From Listeria innocua (GTDB lineage Bacteria; Bacillota; Bacilli; Lactobacillales; Listeriaceae), in assembly GCF_028596125.1 (NCBI RefSeq), contig NZ_CP117229.1, forward strand, positions 1,286,001 to 1,350,000: a stretch of 64,000 nt of DNA. Direction: 5' to 3'. The position numbers and the translations under genes are program-made. This document shows positions 37,796 through 45,801 of this stretch, piece by piece. The number at the start of each line of letters is the position of its first letter. Position 1 is the first letter of the stretch. The notes under the pieces are model-generated. The model saw only the letters and a program-made list of their open reading frames with translations, did not search any database and was not told where the DNA came from.

Positions 37796-38731
37796 TTGAC
37801 AGAACTCGGTGATAAACTGAAACAAGCTAGACGTGAAAAAGGACTCAGTTTAGACGACTTGCAACAAATAACGAAAATTCAAAAACGTTATTTAATAGCG
37901 ATTGAAGAAGGAAACTATGCTGTAATGCCTGGAAAATTTTATGCAAGGGCATTTATTAAACAATATGCAGAAGCAGTTGGACTAGATAGTGCGACACTTT
38001 TTGATGAGTTTGAAAGCGAGGTTCCTGAAACACCGCAACAAGAAGTAGTAAATAATGAGCCAACTCGTGTACAAAGTAAAAGAAATCCTATGCCCGCTCA
38101 ATCGGTCGGCAATCAAGCTAACTCTCGTAATCGTTTCTTTGATATTTTACCAAAAATTCTTATTGCTTTATTTATTGTTTTTATTCTTTTCATTGTTTGG
38201 TTTTTCTTGCTTAATAAACAAGATAATACCTCTGAAAAAGTTAAAACTGATACAAGCAATCCGACTGTAAAAGTAGAAGATTCTACTAAAAATAAAGACA
38301 CAAACAAAGATACAGAGAAAAAAGACACAACATCTGATGAAAAAAAAGCAACAGATACAACTGAAAAACCAGAAGACACAGCTAAAGAAGTTGAAGTAAC
38401 TAAAGGTGAAACATCTGGTAACGAAACTAGTTATACAGTAAAAAACACTGATAAAATGACACTTTCTCTTAGCGCGACTGGTGACTCTTGGATTGGCGTG
38501 TCGGATGCAAACGGAAGCACCATTAAAAACGTGACGTTATCCACATCCAACCCTTCTACCGAAATTGATTTAGGAGATAACAAAACAGTTTCTATCGTTA
38601 TTGGAAACTCGCCTGTTACAACTGTTAAAGTCAATGGTAAAGAGTTAGAACTTGCTCCAACGCTTGTTAAACAAGTGTTAACTATTAATTTAGAAGCAAG
38701 TGATACTACTAGTAACTCAGATGCAGAATAA
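37796..38731 (+). CDS. rodZ: RodZ-like HTH membrane protein (YmfM)
   Basis: Cell-shape protein of 311 residues, RodZ family. An N-terminal helix-turn-helix of the Cro/CI type occupies about 5-65 (LGDKLKQARREKGLSLDDL). A basic segment leads into one membrane helix at about 117-140. A long Lys/Thr/Asp/Glu-rich extracellular linker follows, then a C-terminal DUF4115 beta domain. RodZ links MreB to the elongation machinery. The start is TTG after GTAGGTG. It sits just upstream of pgsA, as in many Firmicutes. Confidence 0.88.
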   Translation: MTELGDKLKQARREKGLSLDDLQQITKIQKRYLIAIEEGNYAVMPGKFYARAFIKQYAEAVGLDSATLFDEFESEVPETPQQEVVNNEPTRVQSKRNPMPAQSVGNQANSRNRFFDILPKILIALFIVFILFIVWFFLLNKQDNTSEKVKTDTSNPTVKVEDSTKNKDTNKDTEKKDTTSDEKKATDTTEKPEDTAKEVEVTKGETSGNETSYTVKNTDKMTLSLSATGDSWIGVSDANGSTIKNVTLSTSNPSTEIDLGDNKTVSIVIGNSPVTTVKVNGKELELAPTLVKQVLTINLEASDTTSNSDAE

Positions 38732-38742
38732 TTTGTTTTATA

Positions 38743-38771
38743 TGGCGAAATCTACTCATTAGGTTTCGCCA
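38743..38771 (+). terminator. Possible weak terminator after rodZ
   Basis: TGGCGAAA (38743-38750) pairs with TTTCGCCA (38764-38771) and is followed by ACATTTTTA. The T run is interrupted, so it may allow read-through into pgsA. Confidence 0.45.
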
Positions 38772-38820
38772 ACATTTTTATCATTACATACTGTTTAAAT
38801 GTAAAAAAGGGGAGAAAAAG

Positions 38821-39399
38821 ATGAATTTACCAAATAAATTAACGGTTATCCGTATTTTTATGATACCAATTTTTGTCGTTCTATGTGTTGTACCATTTGA
38901 CTGGGGAAGTGTCTCTTGGCTTGATTCGACCATTCCAGTTACAAGTTTAGTAGCAACTATTATTTTCATCGTAGCTGCCCTTACAGACTGGTTTGATGGG
39001 CATCTTGCACGTAAATATAATTTAATTACAAACTTCGGTAAATTTGCGGATCCAATGGCAGATAAATTACTTGTAGCTGCAGCATTTATCATTCTAGTTG
39101 AAATGCATATTGCTCCTTCTTGGGTAGTTATTTTAATCATCAGTCGCGAACTTGCTGTAACAGGTCTACGTTTACTTCTTGTAGAAGGCGGCGAAGTTTT
39201 AGCAGCTGGCCAACTTGGGAAAATTAAAACATTCACACAAATGATTGCAATTCCACTTATGTTATTAAACAATTTCCCATTTGCTTGGACAGGTATCCGT
39301 GTTGACTTAATTTTCTTATATGTATGTGCATTCTTTGCAGTATGGTCTGGAATAGACTATTTCTACAAAAATCGCGGAGTATTTAAAGGTTCTATGTAA
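38821..39399 (+). CDS. pgsA: CDP-diacylglycerol-glycerol-3-phosphate 3-phosphatidyltransferase
   Basis: Committed step of phosphatidylglycerol synthesis, membrane-embedded, 192 residues with about six helices. The CDP-alcohol phosphotransferase motif is complete: DG 59-60, AR 63-64, G73, D77 and D81. The start is ATG after AAAGGGGAG. Flanked by rodZ and cinA, it has the conserved Firmicute position. PG feeds cardiolipin, lysyl-PG and lipoteichoic acid synthesis, so it is normally essential. Confidence 0.95.
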   Translation: MNLPNKLTVIRIFMIPIFVVLCVVPFDWGSVSWLDSTIPVTSLVATIIFIVAALTDWFDGHLARKYNLITNFGKFADPMADKLLVAAAFIILVEMHIAPSWVVILIISRELAVTGLRLLLVEGGEVLAAGQLGKIKTFTQMIAIPLMLLNNFPFAWTGIRVDLIFLYVCAFFAVWSGIDYFYKNRGVFKGSM

Positions 39400-39406
39400 T
39401 AAATAA

Positions 39407-39433
39407 AAAAGCATACCATTGTGTGCTTTTTTT
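39407..39433 (+). terminator. Intrinsic terminator of pgsA
   Basis: AAAAGCATAC pairs with GTGTGCTTTT (one G-U) around CATT and is followed by Ts. Confidence 0.75.
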
Positions 39434-39465
39434 CTATACAAAAAAATGAATGGAGATGGATTCAA

Positions 39466-40713
39466 ATGGCAAGCGCAGAAATTATTGCAGTTGGAACAGA
39501 ACTTTTACTAGGACAAATCGTGAACTCTAATGCTGCTTTTATTTCAGAAGAATTAGCAGCTAACGGGATTTATGTCTACCATCACACTGTCGTTGGTGAC
39601 AACCCTAAACGTTTAAAAGATGTGATAGACATTGCTGAAAAACGTAGTGATATTCTCATTTTTACGGGTGGATTAGGTCCTACAGAAGACGATATTACGA
39701 AACAAATTTTAGCAGAACATCTACAGAAAAACTTAGTAGAAGATGCGTTTCATATGAACGAAATCACGGAGTATTTTGCTTCAAGAAATAGAACAATGAC
39801 GGAAAATAACAAATTGCAAGCTGTAATTATTGAAGGATCCACTGTACTAAATAATGATTATGGCTTTGCTGCAGGAATGTTCTTAAAAGAAAATAATCAT
39901 ACGTACATCTTACTTCCAGGCCCACCTTCAGAAATGAAACCGATGTTTTCGAGTTATGCTGAACCTTTACTCGTAAGTGAAAATACTGAGAAAAATGTGT
40001 TAGAGTCTAAAATAATGCGCTTTTTCGGTATTGGAGAATCGCAATTAGCAGCAGATTTAAACGATATGATTTTAGCGCAAGTAAATCCTACTATTGCTAC
40101 ATATGCAGGTGATAATGAAGTCGTTGTGCGGATTACTGCTACTGCAAAGACTAAAGAGGAAGCGAGTGCCCTTGTGAACGAAACGGAACAAGAAATTTTA
40201 CGCAGAGATGGAACTTTTTTATACGGTTATGGCGAAGTTTCTTTACCAGAGTTAGTAACAGCCATGCTGCTTGAAAAAAATATCACTATTTCCGCTGCTG
40301 AAAGTTTTACCGCTGGATTATTCCAAGCAGAAATTGCCCGTTTTCCTGGTATTTCTAAAATTTTTAAAGGTGGCATGGTCACATACAGCGAAGAGACAAA
40401 ACAATCTATTCTTGAAGTCTCACCTCAAACAATAAAAGAAAATGGCGTCGTAAGTTCAGAATGTGCGAAAGAAATGGCGAAGAATGTCAGCAGACTTTGT
40501 AACACTGATATAGGCATTAGTTTTACCGGTGTTGCAGGACCAGACAGTCTAGAAGGACATCCCGCAGGTACTATTTGGATAGGCTTACATGTAGCTGGTT
40601 TTGAAACAGAAGCTTATCAGTTCGTTTATGGTAGAGATCGAAATCACAATCGCCGTCGTGCTGTAAAACAAGGCTTTCAGTTAATTAAGCAATTTTTAGA
40701 TACAAATAAGTAA
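39466..40713 (+). CDS. cinA: Competence/damage-inducible protein CinA
   Basis: Two-domain protein of 415 residues: an N-terminal molybdopterin-binding-like (COG1058) domain with GTELLLGQIVNSN and FTGGLGPTEDD, and a C-terminal NMN deamidase/PncC-type domain with AAESFTAGLF and GVAGPDS. CinA acts in NAD cofactor salvage and, in streptococci, interacts with RecA. The ATG at 39466 follows GGAGATGG. The cinA-recA order is conserved in Firmicutes, but recA here has its own promoters 60-210 bases upstream. Confidence 0.92.
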   Translation: MASAEIIAVGTELLLGQIVNSNAAFISEELAANGIYVYHHTVVGDNPKRLKDVIDIAEKRSDILIFTGGLGPTEDDITKQILAEHLQKNLVEDAFHMNEITEYFASRNRTMTENNKLQAVIIEGSTVLNNDYGFAAGMFLKENNHTYILLPGPPSEMKPMFSSYAEPLLVSENTEKNVLESKIMRFFGIGESQLAADLNDMILAQVNPTIATYAGDNEVVVRITATAKTKEEASALVNETEQEILRRDGTFLYGYGEVSLPELVTAMLLEKNITISAAESFTAGLFQAEIARFPGISKIFKGGMVTYSEETKQSILEVSPQTIKENGVVSSECAKEMAKNVSRLCNTDIGISFTGVAGPDSLEGHPAGTIWIGLHVAGFETEAYQFVYGRDRNHNRRRAVKQGFQLIKQFLDTNK

Positions 40714-40775
40714 TTTTCCTTTATAGAAAAGAATAAAAACAGCTTTATAATATACAAATAAGCGATAAAAAAGTA

Positions 40776-40805
40776 TTAGACGAACGCTTGGAATCCCGTT
40801 ATAAT
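40776..40805 (+). promoter_or_regulatory. Upstream promoter in the cinA-recA gap
   Basis: TTAGAC (40776-40781), an 18-base spacer and TATAAT (40800-40805) form a plausible promoter about 175 bases before recA. Confidence 0.5.
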
Positions 40806-40845
40806 GGGGAAGAAAGCAGCCGGTGCTTACACAAAATAAAAAATA

Positions 40846-40859
40846 CGAATAAATGTTCG
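40846..40859 (+). promoter_or_regulatory. LexA (SOS) box upstream of recA
   Basis: CGAATAAATGTTCG differs at one position from the Gram-positive SOS box CGAACRNRYGTTCG. It lies just before the -35 of the proximal recA promoter and downstream of the distal one, so LexA bound there would block both. Confidence 0.75.
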
Positions 40860-40867
40860 CTTTTTGC

Positions 40868-40896
40868 TTGCTTCTCGCTTAGAAATGCGTTATAGT
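40868..40896 (+). promoter_or_regulatory. Proximal recA promoter
   Basis: TTGCTT (40868-40873), a 17-base spacer and TATAGT (40891-40896). The start of transcription would be near 40903, 80 bases before recA. Confidence 0.65.
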
Positions 40897-40982
40897 AATT
40901 CTAGGAAAAACATTCTGACTGTTTTTTTAAGAGAGAAGAAGCGAAAAAACAGCTATTAGAATATTATGAAGGAGGCAACAAC

Positions 40983-42029
40983 GTGAATGATCGTCAAGCG
41001 GCATTAGACCAAGCATTAAAACAAATTGAAAAACAATTCGGTAAAGGTTCCATTATGAAATTAGGGGAACATTCAGACCAAAATATATCTACTATTTCTA
41101 GTGGCTCATTAGCATTAGATATTGCTTTAGGAGTTGGCGGATATCCGCGGGGACGTATTATTGAAGTATACGGACCTGAGAGTTCTGGTAAAACAACTGT
41201 TGCACTACATGCGATTGCAGAAGTCCAAGCACAAGGTGGAACAGCAGCATTTATCGACGCCGAACATGCTCTAGATCCAGCTTATGCAAAAAATCTAGGT
41301 GTAAACATTGATGAGCTATTACTATCGCAACCGGATACAGGGGAACAAGCTTTAGAAATCGCTGAAGCACTAGTTAGAAGTGGCGCTGTTGATATGTTAG
41401 TTATTGACTCTGTTGCAGCTCTTGTACCACGCGCTGAAATTGAAGGCGAGATGGGAGATGCCCACGTTGGTTTGCAAGCACGTTTAATGTCCCAAGCTTT
41501 AAGAAAACTTTCAGGTGTTATTAATAAATCAAAAACGATTGCTATCTTCATCAACCAAATTCGTGAAAAAGTTGGTGTTATGTTCGGGAATCCTGAAATC
41601 ACTCCTGGTGGCCGTGCGCTTAAATTCTATTCTACTGTCCGTTTAGAAGTAAGACGTGCTGAGCAGTTGAAGCAAGGTACTGATGTAATGGGTAACAAAA
41701 CAAAAATAAAAGTTGTAAAAAATAAAGTAGCTCCACCATTCCGTATCGCTGAAGTGGATATTATGTACGGAGAAGGTATTTCACGTGAAGGTGAACTTGT
41801 TGATATGGCTGCTGAAGTTGATGTAATTAACAAGAGTGGTTCTTGGTATTCTTATAAAGAAGAACGTATCGGACAAGGTCGTGAAAATGCAAAACAATAT
41901 CTAAAAGAACACACAGACATTCGAGACGAAATCTCTAAACGCGTTCGCGAAGAATACGAAATTGATGGCACTAACAAAGAACCTTTAGACGAAAATGAAG
42001 AAACATTAAGTTTGCTTGATGATGAATAA
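40983..42029 (+). CDS. recA: Recombinase RecA
   Basis: Strand-exchange ATPase and SOS co-protease, 348 residues, normal length. Walker A GPESSGKT is at 64-71, Walker [13 protein letters not shown], and the DNA-binding loop region includes [16 protein letters not shown] and [10 protein letters not shown]. An acidic C-terminal tail ([13 protein letters not shown]) modulates activity. The start is GTG after GAAGGAGG. A LexA box upstream and a terminator downstream make it an autonomous SOS gene. Confidence 0.97.
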   Translation: MNDRQAALDQALKQIEKQFGKGSIMKLGEHSDQNISTISSGSLALDIALGVGGYPRGRIIEVYGPESSGKTTVALHAIAEVQAQGGTAAFIDAEHALDPAYAKNLGVNIDELLLSQPDTGEQALEIAEALVRSGAVDMLVIDSVAALVPRAEIEGEMGDAHVGLQARLMSQALRKLSGVINKSKTIAIFINQIREKVGVMFGNPEITPGGRALKFYSTVRLEVRRAEQLKQGTDVMGNKTKIKVVKNKVAPPFRIAEVDIMYGEGISREGELVDMAAEVDVINKSGSWYSYKEERIGQGRENAKQYLKEHTDIRDEISKRVREEYEIDGTNKEPLDENEETLSLLDDE

Positions 42030-42038
42030 TTACTAGTA

Positions 42039-42078
42039 AATACGTGATAGGGAAATTACTTCCTATCACGTATTTTTT
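42039..42078 (+). terminator. Intrinsic terminator of recA
   Basis: AATACGTGATAGG pairs perfectly with CCTATCACGTATT, with a ten-base loop and a T run. Confidence 0.92.
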
Positions 42079-42127
42079 GCTATTTAAAAAAATCTCAGGA
42101 AAATAAGCCGTCATTTCATTCCTTTTC

Positions 42128-42156
42128 TTGACATTGTATGCTTTGACCTATAAAAT
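42128..42156 (+). promoter_or_regulatory. Promoter of rny
   Basis: Consensus TTGACA (42128-42133), a 17-base spacer and TAAAAT (42151-42156). It leaves a leader of about 165 bases before rny. Confidence 0.75.
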
Positions 42157-42268
42157 TAAGTTGTATATTTTATATTGCTGGGAGACAAGGGGGAAGTTTT
42201 TCCTTTGAAAATCGGCTTCAACTGAATGGGGAGATTAGCACTCGGTTGTTGATGAAAAATACGCATGT

Positions 42269-42282
42269 GCCAGAATTCTGGC
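42269..42282. repeat. Perfect 14-base palindrome in the rny leader
   Basis: GCCAGAATTCTGGC reads the same on both strands and lies 48 bases before the rny start. It could be a dimeric protein-binding site or an RNA hairpin/kissing element. Confidence 0.5.
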
Positions 42283-42329
42283 CACCGACATAACAATAAC
42301 GAAAATTGAATAGCAAAGGAGGTGTAAGG

Positions 42330-43892
42330 ATGACAATCGCAATCACGATCATCTCCAGTTTGCTTTTCTTAATCGTCGGTCTAGTTGTTGGTTCTCTAAT
42401 TTTTAAATCTAGTACAGAGAAAAAACTGGCTGCTGCAAGGGGGACTGCTGAATTAATTGTAGAAGATGCAAAGAAAGAAGCAGAAACTACAAAAAAAGAA
42501 GCATTGCTTGAAGCGAAGGAAGAGAATCATAGGTTACGTACTGAAATCGAAAATGAACTTCGTGGGCGAAGAACAGAGACACAGAAAGCAGAAAATCGCT
42601 TATTGCAAAGGGAGGAAAACCTCGACCGTAAAGATACTTCTTTAAGTAAACGAGAAGCTACACTTGAAAGAAAAGAGGAGAGTATCAGTAAACGTCAACA
42701 ACAAATTGAAGAGAAAGAAAGCAAACTAGCTGAGATGATTCAAGCGGAGCAGACAGAACTCGAAAGAATTTCTGCGCTCAGCAAAGAGGAAGCGAAATCT
42801 ATCATCCTTAACCAGGTAGAAGAGGAATTAACACATGATACAGCAATCATGGTCAAAGAATCAGAAAACCGGGCCAAGGAAGAGTCGGATAAAAAAGCAA
42901 AGAATATTCTCTCACTAGCTATCCAGCGTTGTGCAGCTGATCATGTGGCAGAAACAACGGTATCTGTTGTTACCTTACCAAATGATGAGATGAAAGGACG
43001 GATTATCGGCCGTGAAGGACGTAATATCCGTACGCTAGAAACGCTAACAGGGATTGATTTGATAATTGATGATACCCCGGAAGCAGTTATACTTTCCGGA
43101 TTTGATCCAATTCGACGTGAAATCGCTAGAATCGCCTTAGAAAAACTTGTTCAAGATGGAAGAATCCATCCAGCTCGAATTGAAGAAATGGTGGACAAAG
43201 CCCGTAAAGAGGTGGACGAACACATTCGTGAAGTCGGGGAACAAGCTACATTTGAAGTTGGAATTCATTCCATCCATCCTGATTTGATAAAAATTCTTGG
43301 CCGCTTGCGTTACCGTACTAGTTATGGACAAAACGTTCTTAACCACTCACTCGAAGTTTCGAAACTTGCTGGAATTCTAGCAGGAGAGCTTGGCGAAGAC
43401 GTTACGCTTGCTAAACGGGCCGGACTACTTCATGATATTGGGAAAGCAATTGACCATGAAATTGAAGGAAGTCACGTTGAAATCGGCGTAGAACTTGCTA
43501 CTAAATACAAAGAAAATGATGTGGTAATCAATAGTATTGCTTCCCATCATGGTGATACAGAAGCTACTTCTGTTATCGCGGTATTGGTTGCAGCAGCGGA
43601 TGCACTTTCAGCTGCAAGACCAGGAGCTCGTAGTGAAACGCTTGAAAATTACATTCGTCGTTTAGAAAAATTAGAAGAAATTTCTGAGTCTTACGATGGT
43701 GTAGAAAAATCTTATGCTATCCAAGCGGGACGTGAAGTACGTATCATCGTTGAACCAGATACAATTGATGATCTATCTTCCTACCGACTTGCTCGTGACA
43801 TAAGAAAACGAATTGAAGAGGAATTAGATTATCCTGGTCATATCAAAGTGACTGTAATTCGTGAAACAAGAGCAGTTGAATACGCTAAATAA
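42330..43892 (+). CDS. rny: Ribonuclease Y
   Basis: Membrane-anchored endoribonuclease of the degradosome-like network, 520 residues. It has an N-terminal membrane helix (about 3-24), a long coiled coil (about 30-190) and a KH domain ([15 protein letters not shown]). The HD phosphohydrolase domain carries catalytic [10 protein letters not shown]. It initiates decay of many mRNAs and riboswitch leaders. The ATG at 42330 is seven bases after AAAGGAGGTG. Earlier in-frame codons lack this spacing. A transcript leader with a palindrome precedes it. Confidence 0.95.
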
Positions 43893-43900
43893 TATTTAAA

Positions 43901-43939
43901 AGATACATCGCAAATTTATTTTGTGATGTATCTTTTTTT
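43901..43939 (+). terminator. Intrinsic terminator of rny
   Basis: A 13-base stem, AGATACATCGCAA/TTGTGATGTATCT (one G-U), is followed by seven Ts. Confidence 0.9.
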
Positions 43940-44007
43940 AATCGGTTGCCTAGCTTGATTAAGAACGGTATAATCAAAGGATAGATGAAAAAAGGGAGGC
44001 GGAGTTT

Positions 44008-44505
44008 TTGGGTGAGTGGAAAATTTTGCCGATGCTAAAAGAACATTATTCTGGTGTAGCTAGAGTGCATCAAGAAGGTATAGATACCGGAAACGCTACT
44101 TTTCAAGAAAAGACGCTATCTTTTGAAGCTTGGGATGAGAAGTACTTAAAAACTTGCCGCTTAGTGGTTTTAACGGAGGGTCAAGTGATTGGTTGGGCAG
44201 CGTTATTGCCATTTTCAAGTATGCATGCTTATCGCGGAGTAGCTGAATTAAGTATTTATATAGCAAAAAGCGCTCGAGGAAAAGGCATCGGAAAAGCTCT
44301 TATGCAAGCAATTATTCAAACAAGTGAGCAAAACGGCTTCTGGACTTTGCAATCTTTAATTTTTCCGGAAAATGAAGCGAGTATTATACTTCATCATACA
44401 TACGGCTTCCAAACTTTATGCATCCACGAAAAACTCGGTGAAATGAATGGCGTTTTTCGAGATGTCGCATTATTAGAACGTAGAAGTAATAGAAACGGAG
44501 AATAA
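44008..44505 (+). CDS. GNAT acetyltransferase, phosphinothricin acetyltransferase-like
   Basis: GNAT-fold enzyme of 165 residues, closest in pattern to the PAT/YwnH group (GVARVHQEGIDTGNATFQE at the start). The acetyl-CoA motif is SARGKGIGKALMQA, followed by FPENEASIILHHTYGF. The PAT group acetylates phosphinothricin or methionine sulfone-type analogues. The true substrate here is unknown. The start is TTG after GGGAGGCGGAG. It lies between rny and ymdB, which are adjacent in B. subtilis, so it is an insertion in a conserved pair. It ends four bases before ymdB. Confidence 0.85.
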   Translation: MGEWKILPMLKEHYSGVARVHQEGIDTGNATFQEKTLSFEAWDEKYLKTCRLVVLTEGQVIGWAALLPFSSMHAYRGVAELSIYIAKSARGKGIGKALMQAIIQTSEQNGFWTLQSLIFPENEASIILHHTYGFQTLCIHEKLGEMNGVFRDVALLERRSNRNGE

Positions 44506-44509
44506 CGAA

Positions 44510-45313
44510 ATGAAATTATTATTTATTGGTGACGTTGTTGGCTCAATCGGTCGCGACGCCATTACAGAATATTTACCACAATTAAAGAAAAAATATAAAC
44601 CTACTGTCACAATTATAAATGGAGAAAATGCTGCAAGTGGCAGAGGAATCACGGAGAAGATTTATAAGGATTTTCTGGAGCTTGGTGCAAATGCCGTAAC
44701 TCTAGGTAATCACACATGGGATAATCGCGATATTTTTGAATTTATTGATGACGCTAAATATCTCGTTCGCCCAGCAAACTTCCCAGATGATACAACACCC
44801 GGAACAGGCATGGTTTTTGTAAAAAGTAATCAACATGAAATTGCCGTTATCAACATGCAAGGCCGAACTTTCTTAGCAGATTTAGACGATCCATTCCGCA
44901 AAATGGATGCATTAATAGAAGAAGCAAAGAAACGAACAAATATAATTTTTGTCGATTTTCATGCTGAAACAACTAGCGAAAAAGAAGCAATGGGTTGGTA
45001 TTTAGACGGGCGAGTTACTGCGGTAGTTGGTACTCACACACATGTACAAACTTCTGATAACCGTATTCTTCCAGAAGGTACTGCGTATTTGACTGATACA
45101 GGTATGACAGGACCATATGACGCTATCCTTGGAATGGAAAAAGAAGCTGTTATTCGTCGTTTTAAAACAGCCTTGCCAACAAGATTTGAAGTCCCTAAAA
45201 CAGGTCGAGCAGTTTTATCTGGTTGCCTAATCACCTTAGACGAAACAACCGGGAAAGCTCAAAAAATTGACCGAATTCTCATCAATGAAGACCACCCATT
45301 TTCCTTTGATTAA
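44510..45313 (+). CDS. ymdB: YmdB family metallophosphoesterase
   Basis: Protein of 267 residues with a calcineurin-like fold, identified in B. subtilis as a cyclic-nucleotide phosphodiesterase/regulator of biofilm and motility genes. Metal ligands are visible in GDVVGSIGRDA, INGENAASG, LGNHTWDN, DFHAETTSEK and GTHTHVQT. The start is ATG after GGAGAATAACGAA. It is co-transcribed with the GNAT gene and followed by ricA. In B. subtilis spoVS follows ymdB. It is absent here. Confidence 0.92.
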   Translation: MKLLFIGDVVGSIGRDAITEYLPQLKKKYKPTVTIINGENAASGRGITEKIYKDFLELGANAVTLGNHTWDNRDIFEFIDDAKYLVRPANFPDDTTPGTGMVFVKSNQHEIAVINMQGRTFLADLDDPFRKMDALIEEAKKRTNIIFVDFHAETTSEKEAMGWYLDGRVTAVVGTHTHVQTSDNRILPEGTAYLTDTGMTGPYDAILGMEKEAVIRRFKTALPTRFEVPKTGRAVLSGCLITLDETTGKAQKIDRILINEDHPFSFD

Positions 45314-45329
45314 GAATGGAGATGTAATT

Positions 45330-45692
45330 GTGACAGTTTCAAAAGAAGAAATCATGAAAAAAGCAACGGAACTTCGGGATGCTTTACAACAAACAGAAGA
45401 AGTATCATTCTACCGCTTAGCTGAGGAGAGAATAAACGCTAATTCAAAAGTAGCCGCGAAAGTTTCTAAAATAAAGTTACTGCAAAAAGAAGCAGTGAAC
45501 TTAGAACATTATCAAAAATTAGAAGCAATGAAACAAACCGAAAGTCAAATTGATAATGTGCGTGCGGATATTGATTCGCTTCCAATTGTGACAGAATTCA
45601 GACGCGCTCAAGAAGACGCTAACGATCTTTTACAATCCATTACAACGGAGATTACTACAAAAGTAACAACTGAGCTTGAAAAAGAAAATTAA
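45330..45692 (+). CDS. ricA: RicA/YmcA family regulator of RNase Y
   Basis: Helical protein of 120 residues of the YlbF/YmcA family. In B. subtilis RicA (YmcA), RicF (YlbF) and RicT (YaaT) form a complex that binds iron-sulfur clusters and specifies RNase Y maturation cleavages. The GTG at 45330 after GGAGATG gives the conserved start. A longer frame begins inside ymdB but has no family match. There is no cysteine in the protein. It lies close to rny and directly before mutS. In B. subtilis cotE lies between them. Confidence 0.85.
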   Translation: MTVSKEEIMKKATELRDALQQTEEVSFYRLAEERINANSKVAAKVSKIKLLQKEAVNLEHYQKLEAMKQTESQIDNVRADIDSLPIVTEFRRAQEDANDLLQSITTEITTKVTTELEKEN

Positions 45693-45700
45693 CCATTTAA

Positions 45701-45730
45701 AACTGCCAAACTACTGGCAGTTTTTTTCTT
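45701..45730 (+). terminator. Intrinsic terminator of ricA
   Basis: AAACTGCCA pairs with TGGCAGTTT around AACTAC and is followed by Ts. Confidence 0.9.
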
Positions 45731-45758
45731 TTGAGGTCGCGGGAAAATGTAACTTTAT

Positions 45759-45767
45759 GCTATAATG
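45759..45767 (+). promoter_or_regulatory. Extended -10 promoter of mutSL
   Basis: TGCTATAAT is a perfect extended -10 about 35 bases before mutS, without a recognisable -35. Confidence 0.55.
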
Positions 45768-45801
45768 AAAGGATGAAAATGAAGTAAGGGATGATGAGAT
45801 A

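Noticed and set aside
38784-39272. Open frame of 162 codons opposite pgsA
   Set aside because: The plus strand encodes a full CDP-alcohol phosphotransferase motif. The reverse frame has no recognisable protein features.
40781-40794. Second LexA box upstream of recA
   Set aside because: The left half CGAAC is good, but the right half does not match GTTCG.
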